From JAVVHH01 sp964657565 (GTDB lineage: Bacteria; Pseudomonadota; Alphaproteobacteria; Acetobacterales; Acetobacteraceae), in assembly GCA_964657565.1 (NCBI GenBank), contig CAZZVQ010000002.1, positions 1 through 64,000 of the forward strand: a DNA stretch of 64,000 nt, in the 5' to 3' direction. The position numbers and the translations under genes are program-made. The notes beneath the pieces were generated by a model. It was given only the letters and a program-made list of their open reading frames with translations. It made no database searches and was not told the origin of the DNA. Below, in pieces: positions 8,434-15,610 of the stretch (position 1 is the stretch's first letter; each line of letters begins with the position of its first letter).

Positions 8434-8907
8434 ATGCACCGCAAGCGCTTCGACACCATGATCTGCCCGATCGCCCGCAGCCTCGAGCATGTGGGCGAGT
8501 GGTGGAGCATGCTGATCCTGCGCGATGCGTTCGCCGGGCTGACGCGGTTCGACGAATTCGAGCAAAGCCTGGGCATCGCGCCGAACATGCTCAGCCGCCG
8601 GCTGGGCGCGCTGGTCGAGGCCGGCATGCTGGAGAAGCGGCGCTACAGCGAGCGGCCGCCGCGCGACGAGTATGTCCTGACGGAGCGGGGCCGGGACTTC
8701 CGCGGCGTGTTGCTGTCATTGATGGCGTTCGGCAACCGCCATTTCGCGCCGGAGGGGGCGCGCGTGATGCTGGTGGACGCCGCTTCGGGAACCCCGGCCG
8801 ACCCGGTGCTGGTCGACCGGGGTTCCGGGCGCGTGCTGGATGGGCCCGACTTCAAGATCGTGCGCGGGCTTCCAGCGGCGCGGGACAAGGCCTCGCAGGA
8901 GCCGTAG
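8434..8907 (+). CDS. HxlR-family winged-helix transcriptional regulator
   Basis: 157 residues. Cytoplasmic DNA-binding dimer. HxlR hallmarks: CPIARSLEHVGEWWSMLILRD at the start (the C-P-I/V-x-R-x-L...W-S/T-x-L-I-L-R block with a potentially redox-active Cys), FDEFEQSLGIAPNMLSRRL recognition helix and the wing RPPRDEYVLTERGRDF. The tail beyond residue 105 is an extra, Pro/Gly-rich stretch. It is divergent from the efflux pump and the inverted repeat between them suggests autoregulation and control of the pump. An in-frame ATG at 8425 is an alternative start; ATG 8434 (MHRKRF) fits the family better. Confidence 0.88.
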   Translation: MHRKRFDTMICPIARSLEHVGEWWSMLILRDAFAGLTRFDEFEQSLGIAPNMLSRRLGALVEAGMLEKRRYSERPPRDEYVLTERGRDFRGVLLSLMAFGNRHFAPEGARVMLVDAASGTPADPVLVDRGSGRVLDGPDFKIVRGLPAARDKASQEP

Positions 8908-8951
8908 CCGTTCGGAGCGAGTGCTCTGATCGTTGTGCGACTCGTTACCAC

Positions 8952-9722
8952 ATGTTACGCGGGGACATGCAGGCCGACGCAGATGACGCCGCCACGCCAG
9001 GATGGACCGGTGCACCGCGGCCGACCCGGCCCGGCACCGTCAAGCCGCAGCTCGCCGCCCAGACGCTGCGCCTCTACGCCGGCGACTGGGGGTCTTTCCA
9101 AGCCTATTGCGCCGAACGCGGCGAAAAGCCGCTGCCGGCCAGCCCGGAAACGGTGACCGGCTTCCTGAGCGCCCCCGGTTGCGGCCGCGCCGTCCTGGGC
9201 CGCCGCCTGGCCGCGATCGACCATCGGCATCGCGAGCGTGGTCTTCCGCCGCCCGGCATGGACCCCGGCGTCCGGGCGGCATTGCGGCGCGCCCGCCGCG
9301 ACGCGCCGCGCCGGCCCCGTGCCGCCGCGCCAACCCCGGCCGCGCTCATCCGGATGGCAGGCTCCTGCCGCGCCGATCTCGTCGGCCAGCGGGACCGCGC
9401 GCTGCTGCTGCTGCTCGCGGCGGGGCTCGGCCGCGGCGCCATCGTCGCGCTGCAGGCCGAGCAGCTCCGCTTCTCCGAAACCGGGCTGGCGATGACGCTG
9501 AACCGTGACGACCCGCCCCTCCCGCGGGCGGCGTCGCCTGCCGCGTGCGCGGTGCGCGCCGTAGAAGACTGGCTGCGCGCCTCGGCCACGCGTTACGGCC
9601 CGGTATTCCGCAAGATCAACCGCTGGGGCCAGCTCGAGCACACCGCGCTCTGCACCGACGCGATCCGCCTCGTCCTGGCCCGGCGCGTCGCCCCGCCGCA
9701 GCCGGGGCGAACCGCCCGGTGA
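8952..9722 (+). CDS. Tyrosine-recombinase-like protein without the catalytic C-terminal end
   Basis: 256 residues. The N-terminal part (about 25-90) matches the SAM-like core-binding domain of phage integrases (TLRLYAGDWGSFQAYCAERG, ETVTGFLS, GRRLAAIDHRH). The next part begins like a catalytic domain (QRDRALLLLLAAGLGRGAIVAL), but Gly stands where the box-I catalytic Arg of GLR is expected, and the protein ends at LVLARR, before the HxxR and Tyr boxes. It is therefore unlikely to cut DNA and may be a DNA-binding subunit. GTGA overlap to the next gene and ATGA after that tie it to a ScpA homologue. An in-frame ATG also occurs at 8967. Confidence 0.7.
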   Translation: MLRGDMQADADDAATPGWTGAPRPTRPGTVKPQLAAQTLRLYAGDWGSFQAYCAERGEKPLPASPETVTGFLSAPGCGRAVLGRRLAAIDHRHRERGLPPPGMDPGVRAALRRARRDAPRRPRAAAPTPAALIRMAGSCRADLVGQRDRALLLLLAAGLGRGAIVALQAEQLRFSETGLAMTLNRDDPPLPRAASPAACAVRAVEDWLRASATRYGPVFRKINRWGQLEHTALCTDAIRLVLARRVAPPQPGRTAR

Positions 9723-10312
9723 CGCGCGACTTGCCGGTCCGGCCGTTCGCCCCGGCGCACACCGATTGGTTGTTCCACCACCTGCGGATCGAGGGCCCGG
9801 CCGAGGCGCTTGCCGCGTTTCGCCGGGCTGCCGCCGGCGCCGGGATCATTCCCTGGCACCTCGACCTCGATCGGCTGGAGGAAGACGCCTTCCTGCGGCT
9901 GGCAGCCCCCACCGGCCAGCCGCGCACGCTGAGCCTGGAGGGGGCGCGGATGCTGGCGGCCGAGTTGCGCGACGCCGTCGCCCGGCGGCATGCGCTCGCC
10001 GTGGCCCGGGTCGGGACGGATCGGCCGTGCTGCTTCGACCTGCACGCGCTGTTGCCGGTGCCCAGCGACATCCTTCGTCTCGGCCCGGATCACCCGCAGG
10101 CGCTGCAGTGGCTGTGGACCGACTGGGGCACCACCGACGCGCTCCGTCGCGTCGCGCTCGCGCCGGACCGCGATGAGACGGCGCCAGCCGAGACGGTGTT
10201 CCGGGTCAGCTTCTGGTCCGCCGATTGGACCCCATGGCGGGCGCTCGCTGCCATCCGGACCCGCTTCCCGGGATTGCGGTTCGACGTGCAACCCCAGTAC
10301 GAGCGGGCATGA
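9719..10312 (+). CDS. Hypothetical protein in integrase-like/ScpA operon
   Basis: 197 residues, GTG start overlapping the upstream stop (GTGA) and ATGA overlap with the ScpA-like gene. I do not recognise a family. It is soluble-looking, with no membrane segment, acidic helices in the middle (DRLEEDAFLRL, ARMLAAELRDAVARRHA), a Cys pair at RPCCFDLHALLPVP and a C-terminal part with aromatic residues (WLWTDWGTTDALRRV, SFWSADWTPWRALAAIRTRFP). Tight coupling on both sides implies one complex or pathway with the kleisin-like protein, perhaps in the place normally taken by ScpB; that role is inference only. Confidence 0.75.
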   Translation: MTRDLPVRPFAPAHTDWLFHHLRIEGPAEALAAFRRAAAGAGIIPWHLDLDRLEEDAFLRLAAPTGQPRTLSLEGARMLAAELRDAVARRHALAVARVGTDRPCCFDLHALLPVPSDILRLGPDHPQALQWLWTDWGTTDALRRVALAPDRDETAPAETVFRVSFWSADWTPWRALAAIRTRFPGLRFDVQPQYERA

Positions 10313-11169
10313 CGGCGATCCTGCCCGACCCGGCCACGGCCTGGGAGGACGCACCGCGATCGCCGGCCGCCAGTGCGGCGCCGGTGCTGGCCGTCGCCGG
10401 GTTCGAGGGGCCACTCGACTGGCTGCTGGAGATGGCCCGGGCGCAGCGGATCGATCTGGCCAAGCTGTCCATCGCCGAACTCGTGGACGCGTTCCTGGCG
10501 GCGCTGGACGCGGCGTTGGCCGAGCAGGCGGTTCGGGCCGATCTCTCGCGCTGGGGCGAGTGGCTGGTGATGGCGGCCACGCTGGCCCTGCTGCGCTCGC
10601 GCCTGCTGCTGCCGCCGGATGCGCCGGAAGCCCGCGCGGCGCTGGACGAGGCGGAGGCCATGCGCCGCCGGATGCTCGAGCGCGCCGCGAGCCGCCAGGC
10701 GGCCGAGTGGCTGGACCGCCGGCTCCAACTCGGGCGCGACGTGTTCGCCCGCGGCGGGGTGGCCGCCGGGGCGGCGAGCCGGGCGCGCACGACGGACATC
10801 ACCGACCTGTTCCGGGCCTGCCTGGTCGCGCTGCTTGTGCCGGAGCAGGTCGACGCGTACCAGCTGCGCTTTCGTCGGCTATGGCGGGTGCCGGACGCCA
10901 TGGCGCGGATCATCCGGCTGCTGGCAGTGCGGCCGGACGGCGGAGTGCTCGCGAGCTTCCTGCCAGCGGTCGACGGTGCGGGTGAGGAAGGGCAGCTCCG
11001 CTGTAGGGCCGCGGTGGCGAGCACGTTTCTCGCCGGGCTCGAGTTGTCGCGGGAGGGCACGATCAGCTTCGAGCAGGAAAACCCATTCGGGGACGTGTTC
11101 ATCTGTGCCGGTATCGACCAGCGCGCTGCGATGGCCCGTCCGCGCAGCGGTACACCGACTGACGGTTAG
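10309..11169 (+). CDS. scpA: ScpA-type kleisin (segregation and condensation protein A)
   Basis: 286 residues. ScpA links the heads of an SMC dimer in chromosome or plasmid condensation. Seen: the N-terminal SMC-neck-binding block FEGPLDWLLEMARAQRIDL with the following IAELVDAFLAALD, the helix WLVMAATLALLRSRLLLP, a low-complexity middle, and the C-terminal winged-helix (VASTFLAGLELSREGTI..EQENPFGDVFI). No scpB or smc gene is near, and the partners are an integrase-like protein and an unknown protein, unlike the usual scpA-scpB housekeeping pair. It is probably a second, accessory ScpA. It ends in a 4-base convergent overlap with the GntR gene. Confidence 0.8.
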   Translation: MTAILPDPATAWEDAPRSPAASAAPVLAVAGFEGPLDWLLEMARAQRIDLAKLSIAELVDAFLAALDAALAEQAVRADLSRWGEWLVMAATLALLRSRLLLPPDAPEARAALDEAEAMRRRMLERAASRQAAEWLDRRLQLGRDVFARGGVAAGAASRARTTDITDLFRACLVALLVPEQVDAYQLRFRRLWRVPDAMARIIRLLAVRPDGGVLASFLPAVDGAGEEGQLRCRAAVASTFLAGLELSREGTISFEQENPFGDVFICAGIDQRAAMARPRSGTPTDG

Positions 11170-11897
11170 TGGTCGCGCTGCCCGTCGGTCACGCGTTGCC
11201 GCGCGCGGGTCAGGTGGTAGCGCATCGCCAGGTCGGCCGCCTCCCCGTCGCCCCGGGCGATCGCGTCGCGGATCGACTCGTGCTCCTCGTAGACCCGGCG
11301 CGCGCGCTCGGCTGAGCCGATCTGGGTCAGGCCCAATGCGACGGTCATGGAATGGTGGATCGTCTCGTTGAGGCTGCTCAGCATGTCGCCGAACAGGGCG
11401 TTGCCGCTGGCCGCGGCCACGGCGGCGTGGAACTCGTAATCGGCGCGAGTGGGGGCGGCGCCGCTCTGGAAACTGCTGCGCATCGCCTCGAGCGCGGTGC
11501 TGATCCGGTTGAGCTGGGTGACGGTGCGGCGGGCCGCGGCCAGGCGGGCGGCCTGTCCCTCCAGCGCCATTCTGACCTCCAGGCACCGCAGCATCTCGGC
11601 GATGTCGGACGAACGGGAGAGGCGAACCAGGTTCTGGGACGGGCGCTTCTGCACCACCGTCCCCGATCCTTGCCGCGTGCTGACCAGGCCGTCCGCGTGC
11701 AGGCGCAGCAGCGCCTCGCGCACCGTCGGCCGCGAGACCTCGAACGAGCGGCACAGCTGGTTCTCCGACGGCAGCTTCTCGCCCGCCTTGATGATGCCGG
11801 AGACGATCTGTTCGAGGATTTGCCCATACAGCTGGTCGGCCAGACGTTCGGGGCCTTTCCGCACCGGCCTCAGTTCGCTCAACGCATCCTCCATCAT
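11166..11897 (-). CDS. GntR-family (FadR/FCD subfamily) transcriptional regulator
   Basis: 243 residues. N-terminal winged helix (residues about 15-80: LADQLYGQILEQIVSG, then LPSENQLCRSFEVSRPTVREAL and GLVSTRQGSGTVV) and C-terminal all-helical FCD ligand-binding domain (EVRMALEGQAARLAA, DYEFHAAVAAASGN, HESIRDAIARGDGEAAD with the His/Asp metal-site pattern). Divergent from the dehydratase/aldolase and uronate-type transporter, so a 2-keto or aldarate effector is likely (inference). I prefer the ATG at 11897 (MMEDALSEL). A longer reading from further upstream would place the TGTCA repeats inside the gene. Confidence 0.87.
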   Translation of the reverse strand: MMEDALSELRPVRKGPERLADQLYGQILEQIVSGIIKAGEKLPSENQLCRSFEVSRPTVREALLRLHADGLVSTRQGSGTVVQKRPSQNLVRLSRSSDIAEMLRCLEVRMALEGQAARLAAARRTVTQLNRISTALEAMRSSFQSGAAPTRADYEFHAAVAAASGNALFGDMLSSLNETIHHSMTVALGLTQIGSAERARRVYEEHESIRDAIARGDGEAADLAMRYHLTRARQRVTDGQRDH

Positions 11898-11912
11898 CGT
11901 GATCGAGCAACC

Positions 11913-11951
11913 TGTCAGACGTCTTGACATGCGGACTGACAAGATGACAAG
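11913..11951. promoter_or_regulatory. Cluster of TGTCA/TGACA repeats, probable GntR operator
   Basis: TGTCA (11913-11917) and TGACA (11925-11929) form an inverted pair spaced by 7, enclosing the perfect palindrome AGACGTCT (11917-11924). Two further direct copies, TGACAAG at 11937-11943 and 11945-11951, follow. The cluster lies immediately upstream of the gntR-like start in the divergent space facing the sugar-acid genes, the usual place for an autoregulatory FadR-type operator. Binding is inferred. Confidence 0.5.
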
Positions 11952-11980
11952 TGGAGCCAAGATTGCAGCCCTTTGTCGAG

Positions 11981-12112
11981 GGCGAGTATCATAACCGAAC
12001 GGAGGATGCGCCCCGCCTTGCTCTGGCCAAGCCGAACCCGATCGATGCCACCGGGCAGCTTTATCAGGGCGGCACGTTTGCCAGCCGCGACTTCGCCCGA
12101 CCCACAGCCTGA
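11981..12112 (+). pseudogene. 3' remnant of a probable uronate dehydrogenase
   Basis: A short frame ending at TGA 12110-12112 reads ...AKPNPIDATGQLYQGGTFASRDFARP. Its QGGTF-x-x-x-x-F ending after a Pro-Asn-Pro-x-Asp stretch resembles the C-terminal tail of bacterial uronate dehydrogenases (Agrobacterium type ends PNDALVRFQGGTFVDNPIF). Such enzymes oxidise galacturonate or glucuronate to aldaric acids, upstream of the dehydratase family encoded next, so context supports the match. The rest of the gene is missing; the frame upstream is unrelated. The match rests on about 25 residues and is tentative. Confidence 0.45.
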
Positions 12113-12124
12113 ACGGAGCCACGC

Positions 12125-13057
12125 ATGCCCGCGCCCAATCCCAATGTCCTGACCGCCCTGCCGGGCATCTCCGGCATCCTGGTCACGCCGTTCGACCGCG
12201 ACGACAAGCTCGCGCCAGAACGGCTGCAGCCGGTGATCGACCGCGCCATCAAGGCCGGCGTGCACATCCTGACCGCCAACGGCAATACCGGCGAATTCTA
12301 CGGCCTGACGACCGCCGAGGCGGAGCGGATGGTGCACGCGGTGGCCGAGCAGATCGGTGGCCGTGTGCCGCTGATGGCCGGCGTCGGGCGCAGCATCGGC
12401 GATGCGGTGGCGCTCGCGCGGGCGTCGCGCGCGGCCGGGGCGGCGGCGCTGATGGTGCATCAGCCGCCGGATCCGTTCGTGGCGCCGCGCGGGGTGGTGG
12501 CCTACGTGCAGCGGATCGCCGAGGCGGGGCAGGGCCTGCCGGTCGTGCTCTACCTGCGCAACGACGCGATCGGGATGGATGCCATCGAGCAGCTCTGCCG
12601 CATTCCGGGCGTGGCCGGGGTGAAGTGGGCAAGCCCGACGCCGCTGCGGCTGGCCGAGGCGATCCGCCGGACCGACCCGCGGATCGTGTGGGTCGGCGGC
12701 CTGGCCGAGACCTGGGCGCCGGCGCTCTGCGCGGTGGGGGCGCGCGGCTTCACCTCCGGGCTGATCAACGTGTGGCCCGAGCACTCGGTCGCGATCCATA
12801 CGGCGCTCGCGGCGGGAGACTATGCCGCGGCAAACCGGCTGATCGCGACCATGGACGCGTTCGAGGCGCTGCGGGCCGAGGAAGGCAACGGCACCAACGT
12901 GACGGTGGTGAAGTCCGCACTGGCGCTGATGGGCCAGGATTGCGGGCATGTCCGGCCGCCGGGCGCCTGGCCGCTGACGGAGCGGCAGGCGCTCGACCTG
13001 CGCCGGCGTTTGGTCGAATGGGGGCTGGTCGCCGGCCCGCTGGCCGCGGCAAGCTGA
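12125..13057 (+). CDS. DHDPS/NAL-family lyase or dehydratase (KdgD-like)
   Basis: 310 residues, class I (beta/alpha)8 lyase. Schiff-base Lys in GVKWASPT (about K167), catalytic Tyr in VVLYLRNDAIG (about Y143) and the carboxylate-binding GNTGEFYGLT at 53-62, a variant of GTTGE seen in 5-dehydro-4-deoxyglucarate dehydratase and 2-keto-3-deoxy-sugar-acid dehydratases/aldolases. With the adjacent ExuT-like transporter and GntR regulator it most likely acts on a 2-keto-3-deoxy sugar acid. True dihydrodipicolinate synthesis is less likely in this context. Start ATG is preceded by GGAG. Confidence 0.8.
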   Translation: MPAPNPNVLTALPGISGILVTPFDRDDKLAPERLQPVIDRAIKAGVHILTANGNTGEFYGLTTAEAERMVHAVAEQIGGRVPLMAGVGRSIGDAVALARASRAAGAAALMVHQPPDPFVAPRGVVAYVQRIAEAGQGLPVVLYLRNDAIGMDAIEQLCRIPGVAGVKWASPTPLRLAEAIRRTDPRIVWVGGLAETWAPALCAVGARGFTSGLINVWPEHSVAIHTALAAGDYAAANRLIATMDAFEALRAEEGNGTNVTVVKSALALMGQDCGHVRPPGAWPLTERQALDLRRRLVEWGLVAGPLAAAS

Positions 13058-13061
13058 GCGT

Positions 13062-13083
13062 CGGGCTCCGCCGCCGGAGCCCG
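13062..13083 (+). promoter_or_regulatory. Intercistronic hairpin between lyase and transporter genes
   Basis: CGGGCTCCG (13062-13070) pairs perfectly with CGGAGCCCG (13075-13083) around a CCGC loop, 5 bases after the lyase stop and 54 bases before the transporter start. No T-run follows, so it is more likely an mRNA-stabilising or partial-attenuation hairpin than a full terminator. The transporter then has its own strong GAGGAGGGA ribosome site. Confidence 0.5.
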
Positions 13084-13137
13084 TCGATGACGATGGCCGG
13101 CAACCAATAAAGAAAGCAACGAGGAGGGAACATCCCA

Positions 13138-14430
13138 ATGCAAGAAGCCCAAACGATCAAGCCAGCCACCCGGTATCGCTGGGTCATCCTGGTGCTGCTG
13201 TTCGCGATCACCACGATCAACTACATGGATCGCAACATCCTCGGCGTGCTGAAGCCGACGATCCAGAATGACCTGCACTTCAGCGAAACCGATTTCGGCA
13301 ACATCATCTTCTTCTTCTCGCTCGCGTACGCCGTCGGTTATGCCGGCATGGGCTGGCTGACCGACAAGGTCGGCGTGCGGGTCGGCTTCGCCATCGCGGC
13401 CATCGTCTGGTGCCTGGCATCGACGGCGCACGGGATGGTCGCCTCGGTCGGCGGCTTCATCCTGGCGCGCATCATGCTAGGGCTCGGCGAAGGCGGCAAC
13501 TTCCCGACCTGCATCAAGACCGTGGCAACCTGGTTCCCCGTGCGCGATCGCGCCTTCGCCACCGGGTTGTTCAACTCCGGCAGCAACTTCGGCGCGATGA
13601 TGGCGCCGTTGATCGGTGCGCTGTTGGTGTATCTGCATAGCTGGCAGGTGGCGTTCTACGTCACCGGCGCGATCGGGCTGGTCTGGGCGGTGTTCTGGCT
13701 GGTGATGTACCGCGACCCGGCGGAGAGTCCCCGCGTCTCGGCCAGCGAACTCGCCTACATCGACCAGGATCCGCCCGTGGCCCTCCAGCGCGTGCCCTGG
13801 TCGCAGCTGCTGCGCTATTCCGGCACCTGGGTCTACATCGTCGGCGGCGTGCTGACCAACCCGGCCTGGTGGTTCTACAACAACTGGGTGCCGAGCTTCC
13901 TCAACTCGAAGTTCCACGTCTCGCTGCTCGCGGTCGGCCTGCCGCTGGTGCTGATCTACTTGCTGACCGACGTCGGCTCGATCGCCGGCGGCTGGATGTC
14001 GTCGCGGCTGATCAAGGGCGGCATGGACGTGTTCCCCGCCCGCAAGCTGGCCCTGCTGGCCTGCGCGTTGTGCACCATGCCAGTGTTCTTGGCGCCGCAG
14101 ATCGACAGCCTTTGGGGCGCAGTGGTGCTGATCGGCATCGCGATGGCCGCGCATCAGGGGTTCTCGGCCAATCTGTACACGCTGGTCTCCGACACGATGC
14201 CGCGCAGCGCCGTGGGTTCCGCGGTCGGGCTTGCGGGGGGGATCAGCTCCATCGCCGGAGCCTTCTCGGCGGCGGTGATCGGCCGTGTGTTGGATGCGAC
14301 GGGGGGTAACTACACGGTCGTGTTCTTCGTCTGCGCGGGCGTCTACATGGTGGCGACCCTGCTGATCCACCTGATCCTGCCCCGCCACCGGGCCGAGGTG
14401 GTGGCCATGCCGGCCAGCACGATGGCCTGA
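13138..14430 (+). CDS. MFS transporter, anion:cation symporter family (hexuronate/ExuT-like)
   Basis: 430 residues, 12 helices. Inner-membrane proton symporter of the ACS family, which carries hexuronates, galactonate, glucarate and similar acids. Seen: NYMDRNILGVLKPTIQNDL in TM1 (the ACS NYxDR signature), GWLTDKVGVRVG motif A, LGLGEGGNFPTCIKTVATWFP (TM4 region, typical of ExuT/GudP) and NSGSNFGAMMAPLIG. It lies downstream of the lyase and is followed by a strong hairpin, so the two form one sugar-acid uptake and cleavage operon under the divergent GntR protein (inference). Confidence 0.88.
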   Translation: MQEAQTIKPATRYRWVILVLLFAITTINYMDRNILGVLKPTIQNDLHFSETDFGNIIFFFSLAYAVGYAGMGWLTDKVGVRVGFAIAAIVWCLASTAHGMVASVGGFILARIMLGLGEGGNFPTCIKTVATWFPVRDRAFATGLFNSGSNFGAMMAPLIGALLVYLHSWQVAFYVTGAIGLVWAVFWLVMYRDPAESPRVSASELAYIDQDPPVALQRVPWSQLLRYSGTWVYIVGGVLTNPAWWFYNNWVPSFLNSKFHVSLLAVGLPLVLIYLLTDVGSIAGGWMSSRLIKGGMDVFPARKLALLACALCTMPVFLAPQIDSLWGAVVLIGIAMAAHQGFSANLYTLVSDTMPRSAVGSAVGLAGGISSIAGAFSAAVIGRVLDATGGNYTVVFFVCAGVYMVATLLIHLILPRHRAEVVAMPASTMA

Positions 14431-14432
14431 CG

Positions 14433-14469
14433 AGTAGCGCCGGGCCGGGTCATCCCGCCCGGCGCTACT
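14433..14469 (+). terminator. Strong hairpin after the sugar-acid operon
   Basis: AGTAGCGCCGGGC (14433-14445) pairs base for base with GCCCGGCGCTACT (14457-14469), a 13-bp GC-rich stem with an 11-base loop, starting 2 bases after the MFS stop. The T-tract is missing (CTCGCC follows), as is common in GC-rich genomes. Confidence 0.7.
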
Positions 14470-14545
14470 CTCGCCGCCGAGAACGGTCGCGCATTGGCTT
14501 TGTCACGAGACGGGCCAAATGGCATCATCACAGCGGAGAGTAGAA

Positions 14546-14773
14546 ATGGACACCGACGAGCCGTTACCGAAGCCGAGCGTCGGAGCTGCTTACATCGCCT
14601 GGGAGAATATCGAACGCGCCGCGCAACTCGCTATCGAGAGGCGTCGTGCTGAAGGCGAGATCATGACCTACCATCTGGATGGCTGGGTCGTGCGCGAGTA
14701 TCCGGGTCAGCGGGTCGTGCGTCTCGCACCAATTGGCGAGTTTCGGTCAAGCGATTTCCCGATCGAGGAATGA
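14546..14773 (+). CDS. Small protein upstream of zeta toxin, candidate antitoxin
   Basis: 75 residues from the ATG at 14546, which has GGAGAG 6-7 bases before it; an in-frame ATG at 14519 lacks a site. The protein has one amphipathic helix (AYIAWENIERAAQLAIERRRAEGEI) followed by strands (DGWVVREYPGQRVVRLAPIGEF). No known domain recognised. Its stop overlaps the zeta-toxin start (ATGA), the standard arrangement of an antitoxin-toxin pair, and similar small proteins precede chromosomal zeta kinases. Antitoxin function is inferred from position. Confidence 0.65.
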   Translation: MDTDEPLPKPSVGAAYIAWENIERAAQLAIERRRAEGEIMTYHLDGWVVREYPGQRVVRLAPIGEFRSSDFPIEE

Positions 14774-15522
14774 CGAGCTTCATCGTGTTTGCCGGACCGA
14801 ACGGGTCCGGCAAGAGCACGGTGCGCGACTCGATCGATAACCCGGTCGAGGTGGTGATCGACCCTGACCGAATCGCGCGTGAGATCAATCCTGCCAATCC
14901 CAGGCGCGTCGATCAGGCGGCCGGCCGCGAAGCGGTGCGTCGGTTCGAGGCGGCCATCAACGACGGGCTCTCGGTGTCTATGGAAACGACGTTGACGGGT
15001 CATACCGCAGTGCAACGTCTCCGGCGAGCTAAGGACTCCGGCTACGATGTCTCGCTCATCTACGTAGCGCTTGGCGATCCGGAAACAAACGTCGCGCGCG
15101 TGGCTGCCAGGGTCCGAAAAGGCGGCCACCACATCGATCCAGAAATCGTCAGGCGACGGGTGCAGGCGAGCCTTGGCAACTTGCCAGCCGCCCTTACCAT
15201 CGCGGACCAGGCGCTTGTGCTCGACAACTCGGGCCCTATCCACCGACGCATTCTGGAAGCGTCGGGCCAACGGGTGACCTTCTTGGCGGATCAGCTTCCG
15301 CACTGGCTGGACGCCGCGATGCCCACGATCGTGTCCGGCCTGCGTCCGACCGATACGGAGCTTGCCATTTCGCGCCGAGCGTTGGCCGGCATCTTCGATG
15401 CGCTTCGCAGTCTAACGCCCGTGTCCGCATCGATATCCGAGCGGTTGGCATCGTACCGCCGGATTGCTGCAGAGCAAGACCCGGACTGGCGACCGAGCAA
15501 GGGGCTGCCAAGGTCCGAATAG
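14770..15522 (+). CDS. Zeta-toxin-family P-loop kinase
   Basis: 250 residues. Zeta toxins phosphorylate UDP-N-acetylglucosamine and so block cell-wall synthesis. Seen: Walker A GPNGSGKST at residues 9-17, IDPDRIAREIN (substrate-binding Asp), SMETTLTGHTAVQRLR (the zeta E-T-T segment), and GGHHIDPEIVRRR with the basic residues that contact phosphate. The C-terminal 70 residues (MPTIVSGLRP...) extend beyond the core. Translationally coupled to a 75-residue partner. Other zeta-like proteins are non-toxic kinases, so toxicity is likely but not shown. Confidence 0.82.
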   Translation: MTSFIVFAGPNGSGKSTVRDSIDNPVEVVIDPDRIAREINPANPRRVDQAAGREAVRRFEAAINDGLSVSMETTLTGHTAVQRLRRAKDSGYDVSLIYVALGDPETNVARVAARVRKGGHHIDPEIVRRRVQASLGNLPAALTIADQALVLDNSGPIHRRILEASGQRVTFLADQLPHWLDAAMPTIVSGLRPTDTELAISRRALAGIFDALRSLTPVSASISERLASYRRIAAEQDPDWRPSKGLPRSE

Positions 15523-15610
15523 CCCAACTGTTTGCCAATCGCTCGAGCGGCCGAGGGATCGGCTTTGTCCACGCTATCGCCAAGCTGTTATCATGGTGGT
15601 GGAGGTGCCC

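Noticed and set aside
8406..8951. An upstream extension of the integrase-like gene
   Set aside because: The frame is open but overlaps the HxlR gene out of frame; family-like sequence begins only after ATG 8952.
11898..12122. A longer start for the GntR gene (up to 318 residues)
   Set aside because: The extra N-terminus matches nothing and covers the TGACA operator-like repeats and the uronate dehydrogenase stub on the other strand.
12125..13057. dapA (4-hydroxy-tetrahydrodipicolinate synthase)
   Set aside because: The GNTGEF variant, the ExuT-like neighbour and GntR control point to sugar-acid metabolism, not lysine synthesis.
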